A DNA stretch of 64,000 nucleotides from Nereocystis luetkeana (lineage: Eukaryota; Sar; Phaeophyceae; Laminariales; Laminariaceae). The position numbers and the translations under genes were made by a program. The notes under the pieces are model-generated. The model saw nothing but the letters and a program-made list of their open reading frames with translations. It was not told the origin of the DNA and did not search any database. Positions 36,801 through 48,973 of this stretch are shown here, one piece after another (position 1 is the stretch's first letter; each line of letters opens with the position of its first letter). The DNA is taken from contig JARUPZ010000013.1 in NCBI GenBank assembly GCA_031213475.1, forward strand, positions 6,552,739-6,616,738. Direction: 5' to 3'.

Positions 36801-39800
36801 AGCTCCATACATACCCACCCACAACTGATTTTTGATAAAACATGTAGGCTTAACTCTTATTAGTACTGCAGTCCCCTTTGGGTGACATATAACTCTAATT
36901 ACAAGTGTTTTGCCCCCAAAACGGGACTGCAGTTCTAAAAGGGTCAACCGGATGAACAATCCCATGCCCTATTAGTAGGTGCTAACGAAAACTCCGTGCA
37001 CCACAAATGTAACAAGGCGTGTGCCTCAACGCATCGTTGTGTAGTCAGTCTGTGCAGTCAGTCACAGCATTCTTCGGCCGGAAAGTACTACGTACGCACC
37101 TCTATCGCAGCACGCGTCGTTTTTTCTGTCTTGTTATTTCCCCATTACTTGTTTTCGCCCTTTTTTTGTTTCTCTCCCCCCTACAGCAGTAGTGGTAACT
37201 CAGATCCGGGGTCACATAGCAGGCTCCCCTCCCTCCTCCCCACTAGGGCTCGTGCTTTCCTTTTTGTCGCGAGAATACTTCAGCTCTTTCTTCCCTCGTC
37301 GACTTGCGTCGCATTGTCGTTTGTTACTCGTAGTTGTCACCAGCTCACCCTTAAGAAAAGTGGCACCGGACCACCGGATGCTCGAATATGCTGTATTACG
37401 TTTTCAGCTGGCGTGTTGCCTCGGGGAGTGGTATTGTAGGCCGCCGAGTTGAGTTCGTATGCGGTTGCTTCTGTCATTCCGTGTGTCCCTTTTTCACATG
37501 AAACATGACAACCGTGAGATACTATTCGTTGCTTCAACCAGTCGCATTTCACATGCCTTGGCAGGGTCCGTCGGGTTTGCACCAATACCGCCTCCGCACG
37601 ATGTTCGACGAGGTGCCGCTGCCGTGGGATTGGCCCGTGCTGGTCAACTATCACGAGGCGAAGGCTTTCGCGACGTGGAAGACATCGACAGAGGAGCAGG
37701 TCAGGCCGAAGAATGCTGCACTCGGCAACTGCCTTGCGAAACCAACGCTTCCATTATTGGATTCGTTGTGTTCGTTTTCGCTGACAATGGCACCAGTCAA
37801 GGATACGAACACTTTCCCGCGCGCATCGCGCATATATCGATCCCTGATTCCAGAGGGCAGGGGTTCGGCAGAAGTCCTGTTGGAAGCGAAGGTTGCTCCC
37901 TGCAAGTCATTGGTGCATGGTACAGTTTCAGATGCAAGGTAACTTACTCTCTTGAGCTTTGGGTTGTTCTTCAATTGTTCACCGTTTCAGCTCTGACCCG
38001 TGGGCCGACCCGCGCTACCGCGACTCCTCGTTCTCTGCTTGTCGCAGGCACTGGGAGACCACGGCAAGGCGTATCGACTGATGACGGAGCTAGAACACCA
38101 CCTAATAAAGGGTACCAAGAGCGACACGGAGAAGCCAGAGGTGATGGGTCGGGGGACCAACACCCAGATGGGTATGCAGGGTGACTCGTGCACTCCGTCA
38201 ATACTCTGTCAACTCGTTGTCTGGTGTATGGTTTCCCACCGAGACGCAATCACCCCCGATTGGCTACTCATCAGCCCGTGTTTATCTCTTGACCCCCACC
38301 GTTTCCACAGGCCACAGATCCGGTCCTGTCACCCTTAGGGTGCAGCCCGCTTTCAAGCTTGGCCAACACGAACCTCGCCTCGGGGTCTGAGTCCCCGGTT
38401 GACCTGTTTCCGCCCAACGAGAAGGGATTTCACGACGTGGTCGGCAGCGCTTGGGAGTGGTAAGTAGTCGCGCGCGAGCCAAATAATTCCCTTGAGACGT
38501 GTCTGTTCCAGTTGTATGACCGCTCTTACGACTCCGATGCTTTACTACAGTATCTGAAACATAAAGGGACTACATAGTGCACCCTCCTTTGACTTTCCAT
38601 ACTCGTGGGCGCTTCATCGCCGGGATCTTCATGCGGCTTTCTGCTAACATCGGCACCAGGACTTTGCCCACGGACACGGACCACTTACTTTTAGCGATAG
38701 CGAACGAGTGGGTACGGGCATGCTTAGGCCACCCTCGGGAATGAAAGCCCCCGGAACTGGCGAGTCAGACACTCCGAAACGCGGTAAACGCTTTAAAGTT
38801 GTATGGCGCTTAAGGTCCGTCCACATGACGAGTCTGTCTCCCTCCGATTTTTTTCAAAATTGTTCTCCATTTAACGTTTGTGTGTTTGGTGCGTTTTCTC
38901 ACGAGACAGGTGCGAAGACCATTTGTCGGCTCTCGAGGGATTCGCCATCAGCCCGCTTTACGAGGTGAGGTGGGCGCAGATTCCCAACTGGTTTCATTGA
39001 CAAGCAGTACTACTGTTCCTGTTGTTTGCCTCTTTTTGTCGAGGAGACTGATTGACGCTTAAACCATCTGGACGATACTCATCGTCTCGTAGCAATTTTT
39101 CCTGAGCCCTGGCTACCGAAGAGACTACAGAGGAAACGAGGAGAACTCGTTTTACACGATTTCGCGCCAATGGCGTCGGGTTCCCGAGGCGTGTACCGGG
39201 GTGGGATAAGGGTAGACTACTGTGACCATGTATGAGTTGTTCAGAAGATCCCCGAGCGAAACAAAACACGCTAGTGGAGCTGGAAATTATAAAATAATTT
39301 TTGGAACTTCCTGCTGAAATAGTGATCAAACCCTATGTTGATAAGACACTAACCGTAGACAATAACCTTCACCTGTAACCCCCACCTCCGACCGACACCA
39401 CAACTACTGTAGTATGCGGAGATTCTGATAGCACCTTAGGAGGCGCATTCGAAATGTGCGGGGTGCTGCTTGCATACCCAGTGTGCATTTAGTCTGCCCC
39501 ACCCGGAAGGAACTAGCTATCCCCTCGCTAAATTGCAAATCTTCCTGATGACGCAGATAGGTTGAAGTTGAAGTACGAGTTTCCTGAAATTGGCGACGAG
39601 AGGGTGATTACGTGACTACGCTTGGTGCTTCACCGGTACCTACTGGATCACCACGGGTGAATGCGATCCCTAGGTTTTTCCCGAAATAGCTACCCTCTCG
39701 TTGGTGTGCGATTCTTGCTGTCGCCGTCACTGAGCTCAAGTTGAAGTACGAGTCGCTCAAGTTACCGGCAAGAGGACTTTTTTTTTATCCTGCGCCGGCG

Positions 39801-42800
39801 CGCACTGACCACCACTAATAAATGTGACCTCTCTCAGGATTTTTCTACTCCCTGCTTCGACGGAGAACACCATGTCATTGTGGGCGGGAGCTTCGCCAGT
39901 ACCGGAAACGAGGCCAGCGTTTTCGCGCGGTTTCACTTCCGACCTCACTTTCACCAGCACGCGGGCTTCAGGCTGGTGGCATCAGACAAGGGGGAGGACG
40001 CTCAAGAGCTTCTCACCTCGTGCACGGGTGCGTAAGGCTTGCATGTTATGGGCGGCAGTAAAACCGCTTGTAGGTTGTTTTTGGTGGAGTGTAGGGAAGC
40101 GATTTTTTGTGTCTTGGAATGATCCGCGATGAGAACGTGGTGAAGGCACAAGACGTGGGCGGTTACTATTGATGGGTCGGGTGTGCTCCGTGCCTTCATC
40201 GCGCTTGCTCAGAGCTAGTAGCTGGCGTGGCAGTTTGTCTGCGGTAAAGGAAAACCGAAGGGTGGAATGGTGGGAAACACTCAGGTATCGATCATTGCCG
40301 TTTCACACCAGAGGGAAGGACAAGTCGTGTATCCCCTACATTTTCGATGTGTCAACACGCTGTTCTTTCGCTTTTCAACAGACGCGCCACCGCCGTACGT
40401 GGGAAGCTATCCGTTCCGCTCTTGTGCCGGAGGAGCGACGCCGGCGAGTCGGGCGGTGACGCGAGAACAGGACGCGCAGCAGTCCCTCGCCGCGAATATC
40501 GCGCTTCACTTTGCGGCTCCCGCGATCGCTGATGACGACGCAACCGTCGCCCAAGGGCTGCGCTACCCACAGAGGTAGAGTACAGTACAGTACAGTACAG
40601 TACAGCAGTACAGTATGCCCCGATGCGCGCGATGGTAGGGGGGTGCACTCGTAGCGCTTTTGGGCCATTTTTTTTGTCACTGGCGGACTTCCCAATCGAG
40701 GAAGTACCGGAGTACCGTTTGAGCTTTAACTGTTCATTTTTCGTCACATGGCTCTAAATATCCTATGCCTGCTGTACGAGACCCTTTTTTTCTCAACGTC
40801 GATTATCAGGTGGGGTACTACTACTAATAGTACTGTTAGTGCTATTAATAGTGATGATAGTACTGATAGTGTAGAGCTCCTCAAGTGAGTAGCCTCAGAA
40901 AAAAAGACAGCAGGTGCTGCCCGTACGGTAACACGTGTCTTATTTGCAAACCCTTTGAGAGACTATTTGCAAACCCTTTGAAGCATTAGTTGCAATGCTT
41001 TTCAAGAAAGACTCTTAGTCGCCCAGCTCAGCGATCACGAGTGCTTGTATTCTGTTGGTGAATACCCTCGTGACTAACGGCATCGAGATCGACGGCAAAT
41101 CACACACGTATTGTACTATTAGGTGCATCGGACGTCGCCCAAGCCGTGGTAGGCCGATTGGGGGAAAACATAATGCAGCGATCGCCTGGTGTGTCACCCA
41201 GACCCTCCAATGTTCCACGTAAATCGAGCATTGTTAGCATGTTTCAAGCGCAAACGCAACAACCTCTGAGCGTACTGACCTATACATTATGTGTAGGTTG
41301 GGTTGACGTCGGTTGGCAACGATACGATGAAACATGCCGCTCACTACGTGAGCTAGACAACCAGGGAAGCGTTTGCTTTTCTTTGGCGATCGGTCACAGC
41401 TGGCGATCGAGTTTAGATTGTTTGTGCGGGGTGGAGAACCTTTGTTCCGTACTCGTACAACGGGAATGATCGTTTCACGTACCAGGTAGTGTTTATGATG
41501 AGCCAATCACGAGCCAGTCACATAGTACCGCCATTTCTGTCTCTGGAAGTTGCCACACCGGAAAGTCAATTAACTCATTGAAGCTGTCATCCATGTTCAA
41601 ACTCGCCTCAAAAGCGGTTGTTAGTAGGATGCAGCTCACCCTTCATGAGACTCGCCGAACACCTCACGGCAACTCTCGCTTGGTGCAAGCAATGTCTGCC
41701 GGTCGGTGAGCCCTCGACATGCTCCGTCTCGGCATTGTCAGGATGCGAGGTTCTATGGTAATAAGATTACAGCGATGCATGATATCGAGTACACTCACCC
41801 TCCCTCCGCCTCCCCATCGGTCTGCCTGCGTAAACCTTGCGACTCCTCCTATTGGTTGACAGGTGCGCGCAAGTGGCCCTGAGAGCGCTCGCTGGAGTAA
41901 AGCCCGCGAACGAAGTTAAGGTGGTGGAAGTTGGGTGCGGGGCAGGTGGTGCTTCTTTTGAGCTCTCCAAAGTTGCTGGTGAGTGGTGCCACGGCGTAGT
42001 GCCAGTACGTATAAGAAGTCTGTCGTAAGCGATAAAGAAGCCGGTGCAATACCTGTTGTCGGCGAGCTCGCGACCGAGCGACGTTTGAAGCTGACCGATG
42101 CGCAAATCATGCCGAGGGATGCTGGCCTCTCCGACGCCGTCGACTTCGGGACTGTTTGCAGTATGGCCTTACCGCGTGGTTCGAGTCAAGCGTTTGAGCG
42201 CGCCGAAGCTGTATTGGCTTGCAGCCGACCTAGAGCAGAGGCCGAAGCGCTAGCCCAACCAGGACAAGATGCACGTGACACTTGTCGTGGGTAAAACGAT
42301 GCGTTCTACGATGGACACCCCACGAGATCGTAGTGAATCATCAGCAGTTAGTTCCATAATAAAATTATGAAATCGTCGTAGCTCTCAAGCAAAGTTTAGT
42401 GTACCTCCACTACTGAATCCCCGCCCGTTTTTTCCTGCTTGTCTGCACAATCGACACAGGGAAAGTGGTAGCGCTGGATGGAAGCAAGCCCCTTATCGAC
42501 GCGGCGGCCAAGCTGGGCAGGGACGGCGTGCTGGTTGTGGAATGCCCGTCGACGAGGGCTTCGAGCCGATCACAGGAAGTAACTCTCGATGCAGACGCGA
42601 ATCCACAGCGGGTCACCTTCAGACAGTGCGACCCCATGTGCCTCCCCGCCGGTTTGGCCGGTGAGCGCGCGCCCTTTGCAGTAGCGGTGGTCCGTTTTTT
42701 TAGATTTTCCTTCCCGCTCGTTTCTCGTTGCATTTGGTTTCGCATCTCTTTTACATATGTGCGGCACGGCTCATTTTGGCTCCATGTCAACACAGCCGCA

Positions 42801-45800
42801 GCCTGTTTTTTTTCATATGTATGGAACAGTTGGATTGCCCCTAAGCGATGCTCAGTTCTTGCGTGTGTTTTCATGAAGACCCCCCTCGTCGGCTGCTGAT
42901 CTGTAGGTAAACCTCTCAGCGCTTGTCAGGACTGCAGTCCCGCTTAGGGGACAAATCACTCGGAATTGTAGTTAGATATTTGTTAAATGTAAAGTGCGGT
43001 AGTAAAAGGGGTTAGGTAGGCCTGAGTCGACTTGAGTCGACCGTGCCGCACCACCGCGACTATTTCGACCGTATTGAGGTGCACGAGAAAATGTTAAGCG
43101 GTGTGTAAGCCTTGCGCCTTGTGTTTCTCTCCCCCGCCACCTCCGATCGACCGACGGCAACACATTATCGTAACGGAAAGCGAGCTGTGAGGGGCGGGCC
43201 GCTCTTCTGTACTCGAGGGCGGTACCTACTTCTACATTTTTGTTGTTGTGTATTGTTATCTATTTTTTTAAGGCTCCGGCGGATGGGGGTAAAAAGAGAC
43301 CCTTTCATTATAAATCTTATTCTTATTCGAAACGTTTTCCCCCCACAACGGAGGGCAGTGCTAAAGGACTACCTGGTACCAGGTACACGGGTTAGGCTGC
43401 CCAGCTCGCCACGCTTACTTTCTCGCATAAATTAGGTGCCATGTGTCAATTTGACCGTGTTGTCAATAGTGCTGTTGCTCGGGGAGCAGCAGTATCGAAC
43501 CGCGAAGAAGACCGAAGCAAAATTATACAAGACGAGAGCAAAAAGTAACGGAAAATCGCGAATCTCCAAGCTTGAACGCGTCACGAGTTTTTTGTGTTCC
43601 CGGAGGATGAATGCTGTGTGTGCCGCACCTACAGTAGATAACTTTGGGTGAGTCAGCTACTGATGTAATTGATACCGCTCTGTCTCTTCACGTAAGGACC
43701 CTTTTCGCACTAGTATAAAAAAAAAGTTGTTTCATTTGGGATCAAGAGTGGCAATTACTATTACGAGGGGCCATAGTTAACAGGACCAAATATTGTTAGG
43801 GAAAATGGATAAACATATAGGTTTTTATGTATACCATAGGTCCTGTTAACCATGGTCCCCCGTAATAAACTTAAATTGACCCTCTTGGGGGATGAGAGGC
43901 GAAACTTTACCATGTAAAAATGACGATTGCAGCAACGGCCACCCCTCGAGATATGATATAGGGGTATGACACATAAGATTGGTGTCCGCGCACGATGGTT
44001 AATGAAAGGAGTCGTACGTACGGTACGGGTGCGGCGTGATCCTGCCCGTATGATATATATACTGGTTTTGCTGGTTGTACTGCTGGGCGCGGACGCTGCT
44101 CTTGGACAATTAGTAACACCCAAGCTACCACCCACTGTTTTCGTCGCTGTCCGTTCCCAAAGGCATGGCCCTCCTTTTCGGCGGCCCGCATATTTTGCAC
44201 ATTTTGGGAACATAACTAGGCTATAGGTGCTACAGTAGGGTAGAGATGCACCTATTTCCTATCTTTCTTTTCTTTCTGGGGCTCCTCACTTGAGGTACGC
44301 TATACAATTAGTAAGTCATTACTACTAATGGTAAAGCCATTGCAGTAGTTGTCCCTCTGTAGCGCCGGTTGCCCGCTATAACGCCGGCCAAATCGCTTGG
44401 CATTGGCACAGACGGAACCCGCTATAGCGCCAAACCGGCTATACGTAGAGGGATGGCCCCTATACCGCCGGTATTGGCACTACCGCCCCCCTCAGTAGCG
44501 CGGGTTTTACATTTTTTTCATACCTGGTTTGGCCGCATCTGCTAACTGTACTGTACTGTTAATAAACCCTTAAAAACATGCCTCCCAACTCTCTACGAAG
44601 AACGACTGAGACACTTCAAATGCTTGTACGCGTGCCTCGAGGGCAGTTCGACAGACGAACATGAAGGAATTTTGTTGAATGCGATGAGGGGATTGGGGGG
44701 AACTCAGCTGTTGAGGGTCTTGTTTCGTTAGTAGTGACGCACTTCAAAAGGAGTGTGAGCTACAGCAGCAGCGATGCCTGTGTCCAATCCAGTCGAAGGG
44801 GCTACCACTAGCAACACTTTTTCATATTTTCCCGCCGATTTTCTAGTCTTCCGTCTTTTTCAAACCACCCACATGCGGATGTCGCGGTCGGCTGAAAAGT
44901 GGCCGTCGTAGTGTGTCAGCAAAATTTTTAAAGCAGGCGTACGATTTTTGTGTTGACATCCGTTGGGTTGATGTTTTGTTCCGTTCGTTACTTAGTTTTT
45001 TTCTCCACGACTTGGGTGTTTTTTTCGGGGAGGATTGGCGCCGGGAGTTAGTTGTTCGTGGAATGCACGTACGTACTGTATTTGGTTTTATTTTTTATCT
45101 GTGGTACGGTTTGTACCTCATTCGTGGTACGGAGCGGTGGGTTGGTACGGACGTCTTCTCTACCCAAGCAAGATGAGACCGGTACGCACGTTTCATGGGA
45201 GTACAGTAAGCTTGATCGATGAGCAGAACGACAGCATATGTGAAATTTACAGCAACAACACGGGCTCTGTACACCTCATATACTTTCGTAGTATCGTAGG
45301 CACGAGGTTGTTGTCGTAATCATTCTGTATCCCGAATGCTTGCTAATTTAGTGTCCACGTACATTTACGTACTGCAATGATGCTGTGCCGCTTATCATGC
45401 GCACCCCCGCTGCTCTTCCGTGGCGAAGCACGCGTGTCTGTCCCTATGCTACCGAGGTCCCTCCCCGCCGACACGCACTGCATTCCCCTTTCATATGTCA
45501 CTCCATTTGGCCTAGTAGCTTATGTACTCCACCGAAAGAGTAAATTATTCCCTCTATAGTGCCCGTTTCGGCACTAAACTGAGTAGCGCCGGCTGCCACT
45601 GTAGCGCCGGTTTTTCCCGTTGACTCATACCGGGGCTATAGAGAGACCATTATTGTTTGTAACACTATTTGGCAAAGCCAATGCCAATAGTAAGACATAT
45701 GCCAATGGGACAGCGAAGTTTCAATAAAAAATTTGAATTTCAAAGATACCCGCCATTTTTTTTCAAAACACGCTTTCCTATGGGCCACTTAAAAAAAAAA

Positions 45801-48696
45801 AAAACCCAACTTTTGGAAAAGCCCGAAAAAAACAAATCTGGGGCCGATGTTGGGCCAACATCGGCTTGAGAAAAACTCAGGCCGATCTTTGGTTCGAAGC
45901 GGCGAGATTCCGAGTCCTCGACAGACATCGATCAACAAAACCCATGACTGCGTCATGAACTCTGAACGGAGTGCGCTCGTTAGGGGCTCCGACCCACCCT
46001 AGGGTCACCGTCTTCACACCATGGCCGGTGTCATGTGGCAGGAGCTGACCAGGCGTATGATGAAAACAAATTTGGGCGCTGGTTTGGACAAAACAGAAGA
46101 CAAAACTTCTCCATCCGTCTCGAATGGCAAAAAAAAAAGACTTTTTTCAGGTTTGGGAGGATACCGTAGGACGCCGCCGGCAAGCTCTCGCCCCCTAGAC
46201 CATGGATCCGCCTGATATCTTCGAGGCCGTCATCTACCTTCGTTGGTTGGCCTTGCCAGATACCGAGCGGGTTGGCCGTGTGCTGAGTCTATGTCGAGAT
46301 CGAGCGTCGATCGTCGCTCGAGCTGGTTTCTATCACCGTGTTGACAAAGTGCAACCAGAAAAAACAAAATTGCGCCGCCTGCAGCCGTTGGGGGGGAAAA
46401 AATCGAAAATCAAACATTTTTCTCTTTTTTTTTCCCACAGCGGGTGGTACGAGAAACTTGTCGGCTGTTTTTTTAACGCAATATATTTGAAAAAAAACTT
46501 TTGAACTTCGCGTTTCCATTGGCATAAGTTACCCAAAACCTGACCTCGCAGCAAAGTTGAAGTGCAAGCAGCCCAATGATTGGACAACGCCATGGCTTAA
46601 GGCATTTTTCGAAAAAAATGCTACGAACGAACGCAGGTGACACTCCAACGATACGGCATCCCTTAAAGCATACAAGGTACCTTATTAGGTACACATATGT
46701 CACGAGACATGTCAAAGCAAGGCAAATCGTGCGCCGTCAAGGGTGTAGGGCCGAGTGTTCCTCGCCAATACCTCGTAGTTCGGTGTAAGTCAAGGCATGT
46801 CAGGGCAAAGTTGCTGTTTGTAGAGGGTTGAAGGTGTTGTCTCCTGACATCTGTGATTGGGTAGTCAGTCTGTTCAGCCGAGGAGCCCCGTCAGCCGGAA
46901 ATATCTTTGGTTATAAAAAAGCACAACAATATCCTATCGCAGCGGTCGTCCTTGGGATTGAAGATACATTGGTGACATTAGTGACATTAGTGAAAATATA
47001 TGTGTTGCAGCCGTGAAAGCGTTACGTAGTGAGGTGGTCTCCATCGGGCAAAGAAACTAAAACGGACAAAAAAACACGTCCGACCATGTTTTTTTTCGCG
47101 GCCGTTTTTCCATTTTGGCGAGGCAGGTTTGGATGCGGCACTGATCCACAGCGTGATCGACTCTATCCCAAGCCCGAATAGCTTGCTGGGCCGCATGGGG
47201 GGAGCAAGAGGCGTCGTTAGGGCGAACGGTGGGCTGGTGATTGTGGTGTCGGCGTACGACTGGAACGAAGACACCACTCCGCGTGGGGGCTGGCTCGGAG
47301 GAAGCCTTGACGATAATGGCGAGATGGTCAGTGTCAAATTTGGTCTTGGGAGATAGACAAAGCTCTCTTGTGATGGCAGCGGAATTGCCCGAGTGAACCA
47401 TTGGTGAATGCTTGGGTGGCCTTTTCGCCCACGTACCCCCCTGTTGGACCCTGGATTATATATACTGGTATATATACCCTGGAGAGTTGCGTTTGCTATG
47501 GTCGGCGTCTGGTGGCAATTTTGTTGCCGTTCAACGGTCAACAAAAAAGTCTGTTTCGTTAACTCTTTGGCCCGACTTAACCCTTTTAGAACCGCAGTCC
47601 CGTGTTGGGGACTAACCACTCAAATTTCAAGTTTTTGTCTCCCAAACGGGACAGCTGTTCTGAAGGAGTTAACGTCAGCGGCCGATGACGTCGTTCATTT
47701 CATACCGCTCTGGATGGGAATATAAGGACCGTTCAAGCATCAATATGGATAGCACACGGTCCTGGTTTTCCCGCCCAGATTGATACATTTCCGACGTGTT
47801 GTTCGTTTAATGTTTTTGTCATGTCACCAATGTGTCGAGATGTTCGCCAAGTATGGACTGATTATGCTCAAGGCTATGTAATGGGGTCGGGATGTGTCCA
47901 AATAAATGCTCGTGAAGCGTCGATAGATGCTACCTACTGCAGTACAATAGTGTTGCACAACAAGGTGCCGAAGCGCTCGGATTCGTTGGCGTAAACGCGT
48001 GCGTGGCGGGTGCAGTTTCCGCATGGGTGCACGGAGAACGTCCTGGTTAATGACGCCAATTCAAGGAGAATGTGTTTAAAGGTCATGCAAAAAAGACAGT
48101 GTTCGGCGATAAACTCTTAGCTCTCACGTCCCGCCCTGAGCTATATATACACAGCCCCGTGCTCAATGTTGCGGCGAAATAGTTGTTTCCGAAAGGCTTA
48201 CTCGAACACTCCGTCGTTATTGTTAGAGCCGAACCAATGCTTTTGAGACTCGAACAAACACCCGCCTCAGACGCCGTGTTTCGCGAACCTTTTACAGCGA
48301 CAAACAGCAGTGTGTACCCCGTACACAACGTACCCATGATGTATAAGTAAATGGCGATATATCGCGACTGCATATATGCCTGCCTTGGCAATTTTCACAA
48401 CTGTTAGAGGTTTCGTGCTGCGCGTGGGCGGAGTGCATTATAAAGTCAGCGAACGAGAAATAACACCAACGAAGAGAAATGCCACTTGCTGCACACGACG
48501 TTCCATTTGCTGTCCTGATTTTTTTCGATTTGAATATATGGATGTGTTGCAGGTGCCGTCAATTCACGGTCTATCGAAGGGACTGGGCGAGGAGTTCAAG
48601 CTGGTTCACGTGGAACAGGTGCCTTCTATGAGGCCCCTCACCGACCGCATTTTCGAGTACGCGTCAGCTCAAGCAACGGTGTGGCGCAGGGACTAA
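30828..48696 (+). CDS. ovoA: OvoA copy 2 (5-histidylcysteine sulfoxide synthase/methyltransferase), 16 exons
   Basis: Ovothiol biosynthesis enzyme. Exons: 30828-30962, 31808-31987, 32779-32859, 33822-33997, 34547-34711, 36524-36722, 37565-37699, 38048-38140, 38311-38459, 38910-38964, 39838-40027, 40382-40574, 41863-41978, 42460-42660, 47127-47326, 48553-48696 (TAA). All introns are GT-AG, all phases agree, and the product has 803 residues, about the usual OvoA length. Domains: DinB-like residues about 46-190, with His89 (YYGHPATLYVNKL) and the HX3HXE motif HERIHIE (His182, His186, Glu188); FGE-sulfatase-like residues about 245-520 (SFGWDNEYGSREFEVPPFEA, FHDVVGSAWEW, GGSFASTGNEASVF); methyltransferase residues about 584-803 with motif I VEVGCGAGGASFEL near 604. 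These match the OvoA family in order. The first exon (start ATG 30828, ending LLLKNCTKK) is the least certain: it fits by phase and by resemblance to the family N-terminus, but a CAG inside it (30,887-30,889) could instead be an acceptor. Introns hold many MITEs. Confidence 0.93.
31140..31500 (-). repeat. Two tRNA-like SINE heads, reverse orientation, in ovoA copy 2 intron 1
   Basis: On the minus strand, TATAGCTCACTAGG (near 31,170) and TATTGCTCAGTAGG (near 31,445) match the polymerase III A box, preceded by the shared TTACCCC. A B-box-like GGTTAGAATCTCC follows the second (near 31,395). No clean cloverleaf closes, so I read them as tRNA-derived SINEs. Confidence 0.4.
32967..33075. mobile_element. 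MITE family M, copy M2, in ovoA copy 2 intron 3
   Basis: Same 108 bp element with intact inverted ends, flanked by TA, between the exons ending at 32,859 and starting at 33,822. Its two terminal repeats are nearly perfect. Confidence 0.8.
36850..36947. mobile_element. MITE family P, copy P2, in an ovoA copy 2 intron
   Basis: 98 bp, left end TTAACTCTTATTAGTACTGC, right end GCAGTTCTAAAAGGGTCAA (the terminal TTAA mutated to TCAA). Confidence 0.6.
37194..37335 (-). mobile_element. Diverged SINE-like copy S6 in an ovoA copy 2 intron
   Basis: Reverse orientation, recognisable by AACTCAGATCCGGGGTCACA and CTTCCCTCGTCGACTTGCG. It lies in the intron between the exons ending at 36,722 and starting at 37,565. 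Confidence 0.6.
41280..41800 (+). repeat. Family X repeat in ovoA copy 2 intron 12
   Basis: Starts at GTAGGTTGGGTTGACGTCGG (compare 9,260) and ends near GAGTACACTCACC. It fills about half of the intron between 40,574 and 41,863 and ends just before the conserved acceptor region. Confidence 0.6.
42920..43016. mobile_element. MITE family P, copy P3, worn
   Basis: Keeps GGACTGCAGTCCCGCTTAGG and the right end AGTAAAAGGGGTTAGG, in intron 14 of ovoA copy 2. Confidence 0.45.
43759..43867. mobile_element. MITE family M, copy M3, in ovoA copy 2 intron 14
   Basis: Reverse orientation relative to M1 and M2; both ends read TATTACG/CGTAATA. It lies in the 4.5 kb intron that has no comparable insertion load in copy 1. 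Confidence 0.8.
44351..44512. mobile_element. Short TIR element with TATAGCGCC ends, plus an adjoining half copy
   Basis: About 105 bp (44,351-44,456) with inverted ends CCCTCTGTAGCGCCGGTT and CCGGCTATACGTAGAGGG, followed by a second partial unit. A related copy is at 45,549-45,648. The ends resemble pogo/Tigger-type MITEs. Located in ovoA copy 2 intron 14. Confidence 0.5.
45549..45648. mobile_element. Second TATAGCGCC-type TIR element
   Basis: About 100 bp, ends CCCTCTATAGTGCC and GGGGCTATAGAGAG, interior with GTAGCGCCGG repeats. Confidence 0.5.
45690..46531. mobile_element. TIR element of about 840 bp with long imperfect inverted ends
   Basis: Left end TAAGACATATGCCAATGGGA and the complement of the right end (TAACTTATGCCAATGGAAAC) align over about 50 bases, including GCGAAGTT and an A/T-rich stretch. 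Two short open frames inside (46,021-46,215 and 46,202-46,504) match no family I know. It is in ovoA copy 2 intron 14. Superfamily unknown. Confidence 0.5.
46615..46850. repeat. Repeat family Z copy in ovoA copy 2 intron 14
   Basis: Matches 27,585-27,760 in block order (GACATG, GGCCGAGTGTTCC, CATGTCA, TCCTGACAT). Confidence 0.5.
47577..47672. mobile_element. MITE family P, copy P4, complete with TTAA ends
   Basis: 96 bp with exact TTAA at 47,577-47,580 and 47,669-47,672 and matching inverted repeats. It sits in the last intron of ovoA copy 2 (47,326-48,553). This is the best-preserved copy. Confidence 0.7.
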
Positions 48697-48878
48697 CTGA
48701 ATGCCGGGGAAATGTGTATCCTACTGTTGTGCACGTAAATGAAATAACGTTTTTGCCGCCAAAAGCGCCATAGAGACGCGCGTTCTCTGTCACATACCAC
48801 TCTGTTGTCCGCAATTTTAAGGATAGTTCGGTATCCATGTTAGTAACTAATAGGTCCTTTCATTTTGCGGACAGAGTG

Positions 48879-48973
48879 GTAGACGGTAAGAGCTGCGGTA
48901 GACGGTAAGAGCTGCGGTAGACGGTAAGAGCTGCGGTAGACGGTAAGAGCTGCGGTAGACGGTAAGAGCTGCG
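48879..48973. repeat. 19 bp tandem repeat, five copies, 3' of ovoA copy 2
   Basis: GGTAGACGGTAAGAGCTGC is repeated five times without error. The homologous 3' flank of copy 1 (near 7,597) has the sequence once, so the array arose after the duplication. Confidence 0.85.

Noticed and set aside
38601-38800. Possible extra ovoA exon after the CAG at 38,659
   Set aside because: The frame is not conserved in copy 1 (2,300-2,440), and the exon starting at 38,910 joins the TG of exon 9 perfectly and matches the family.
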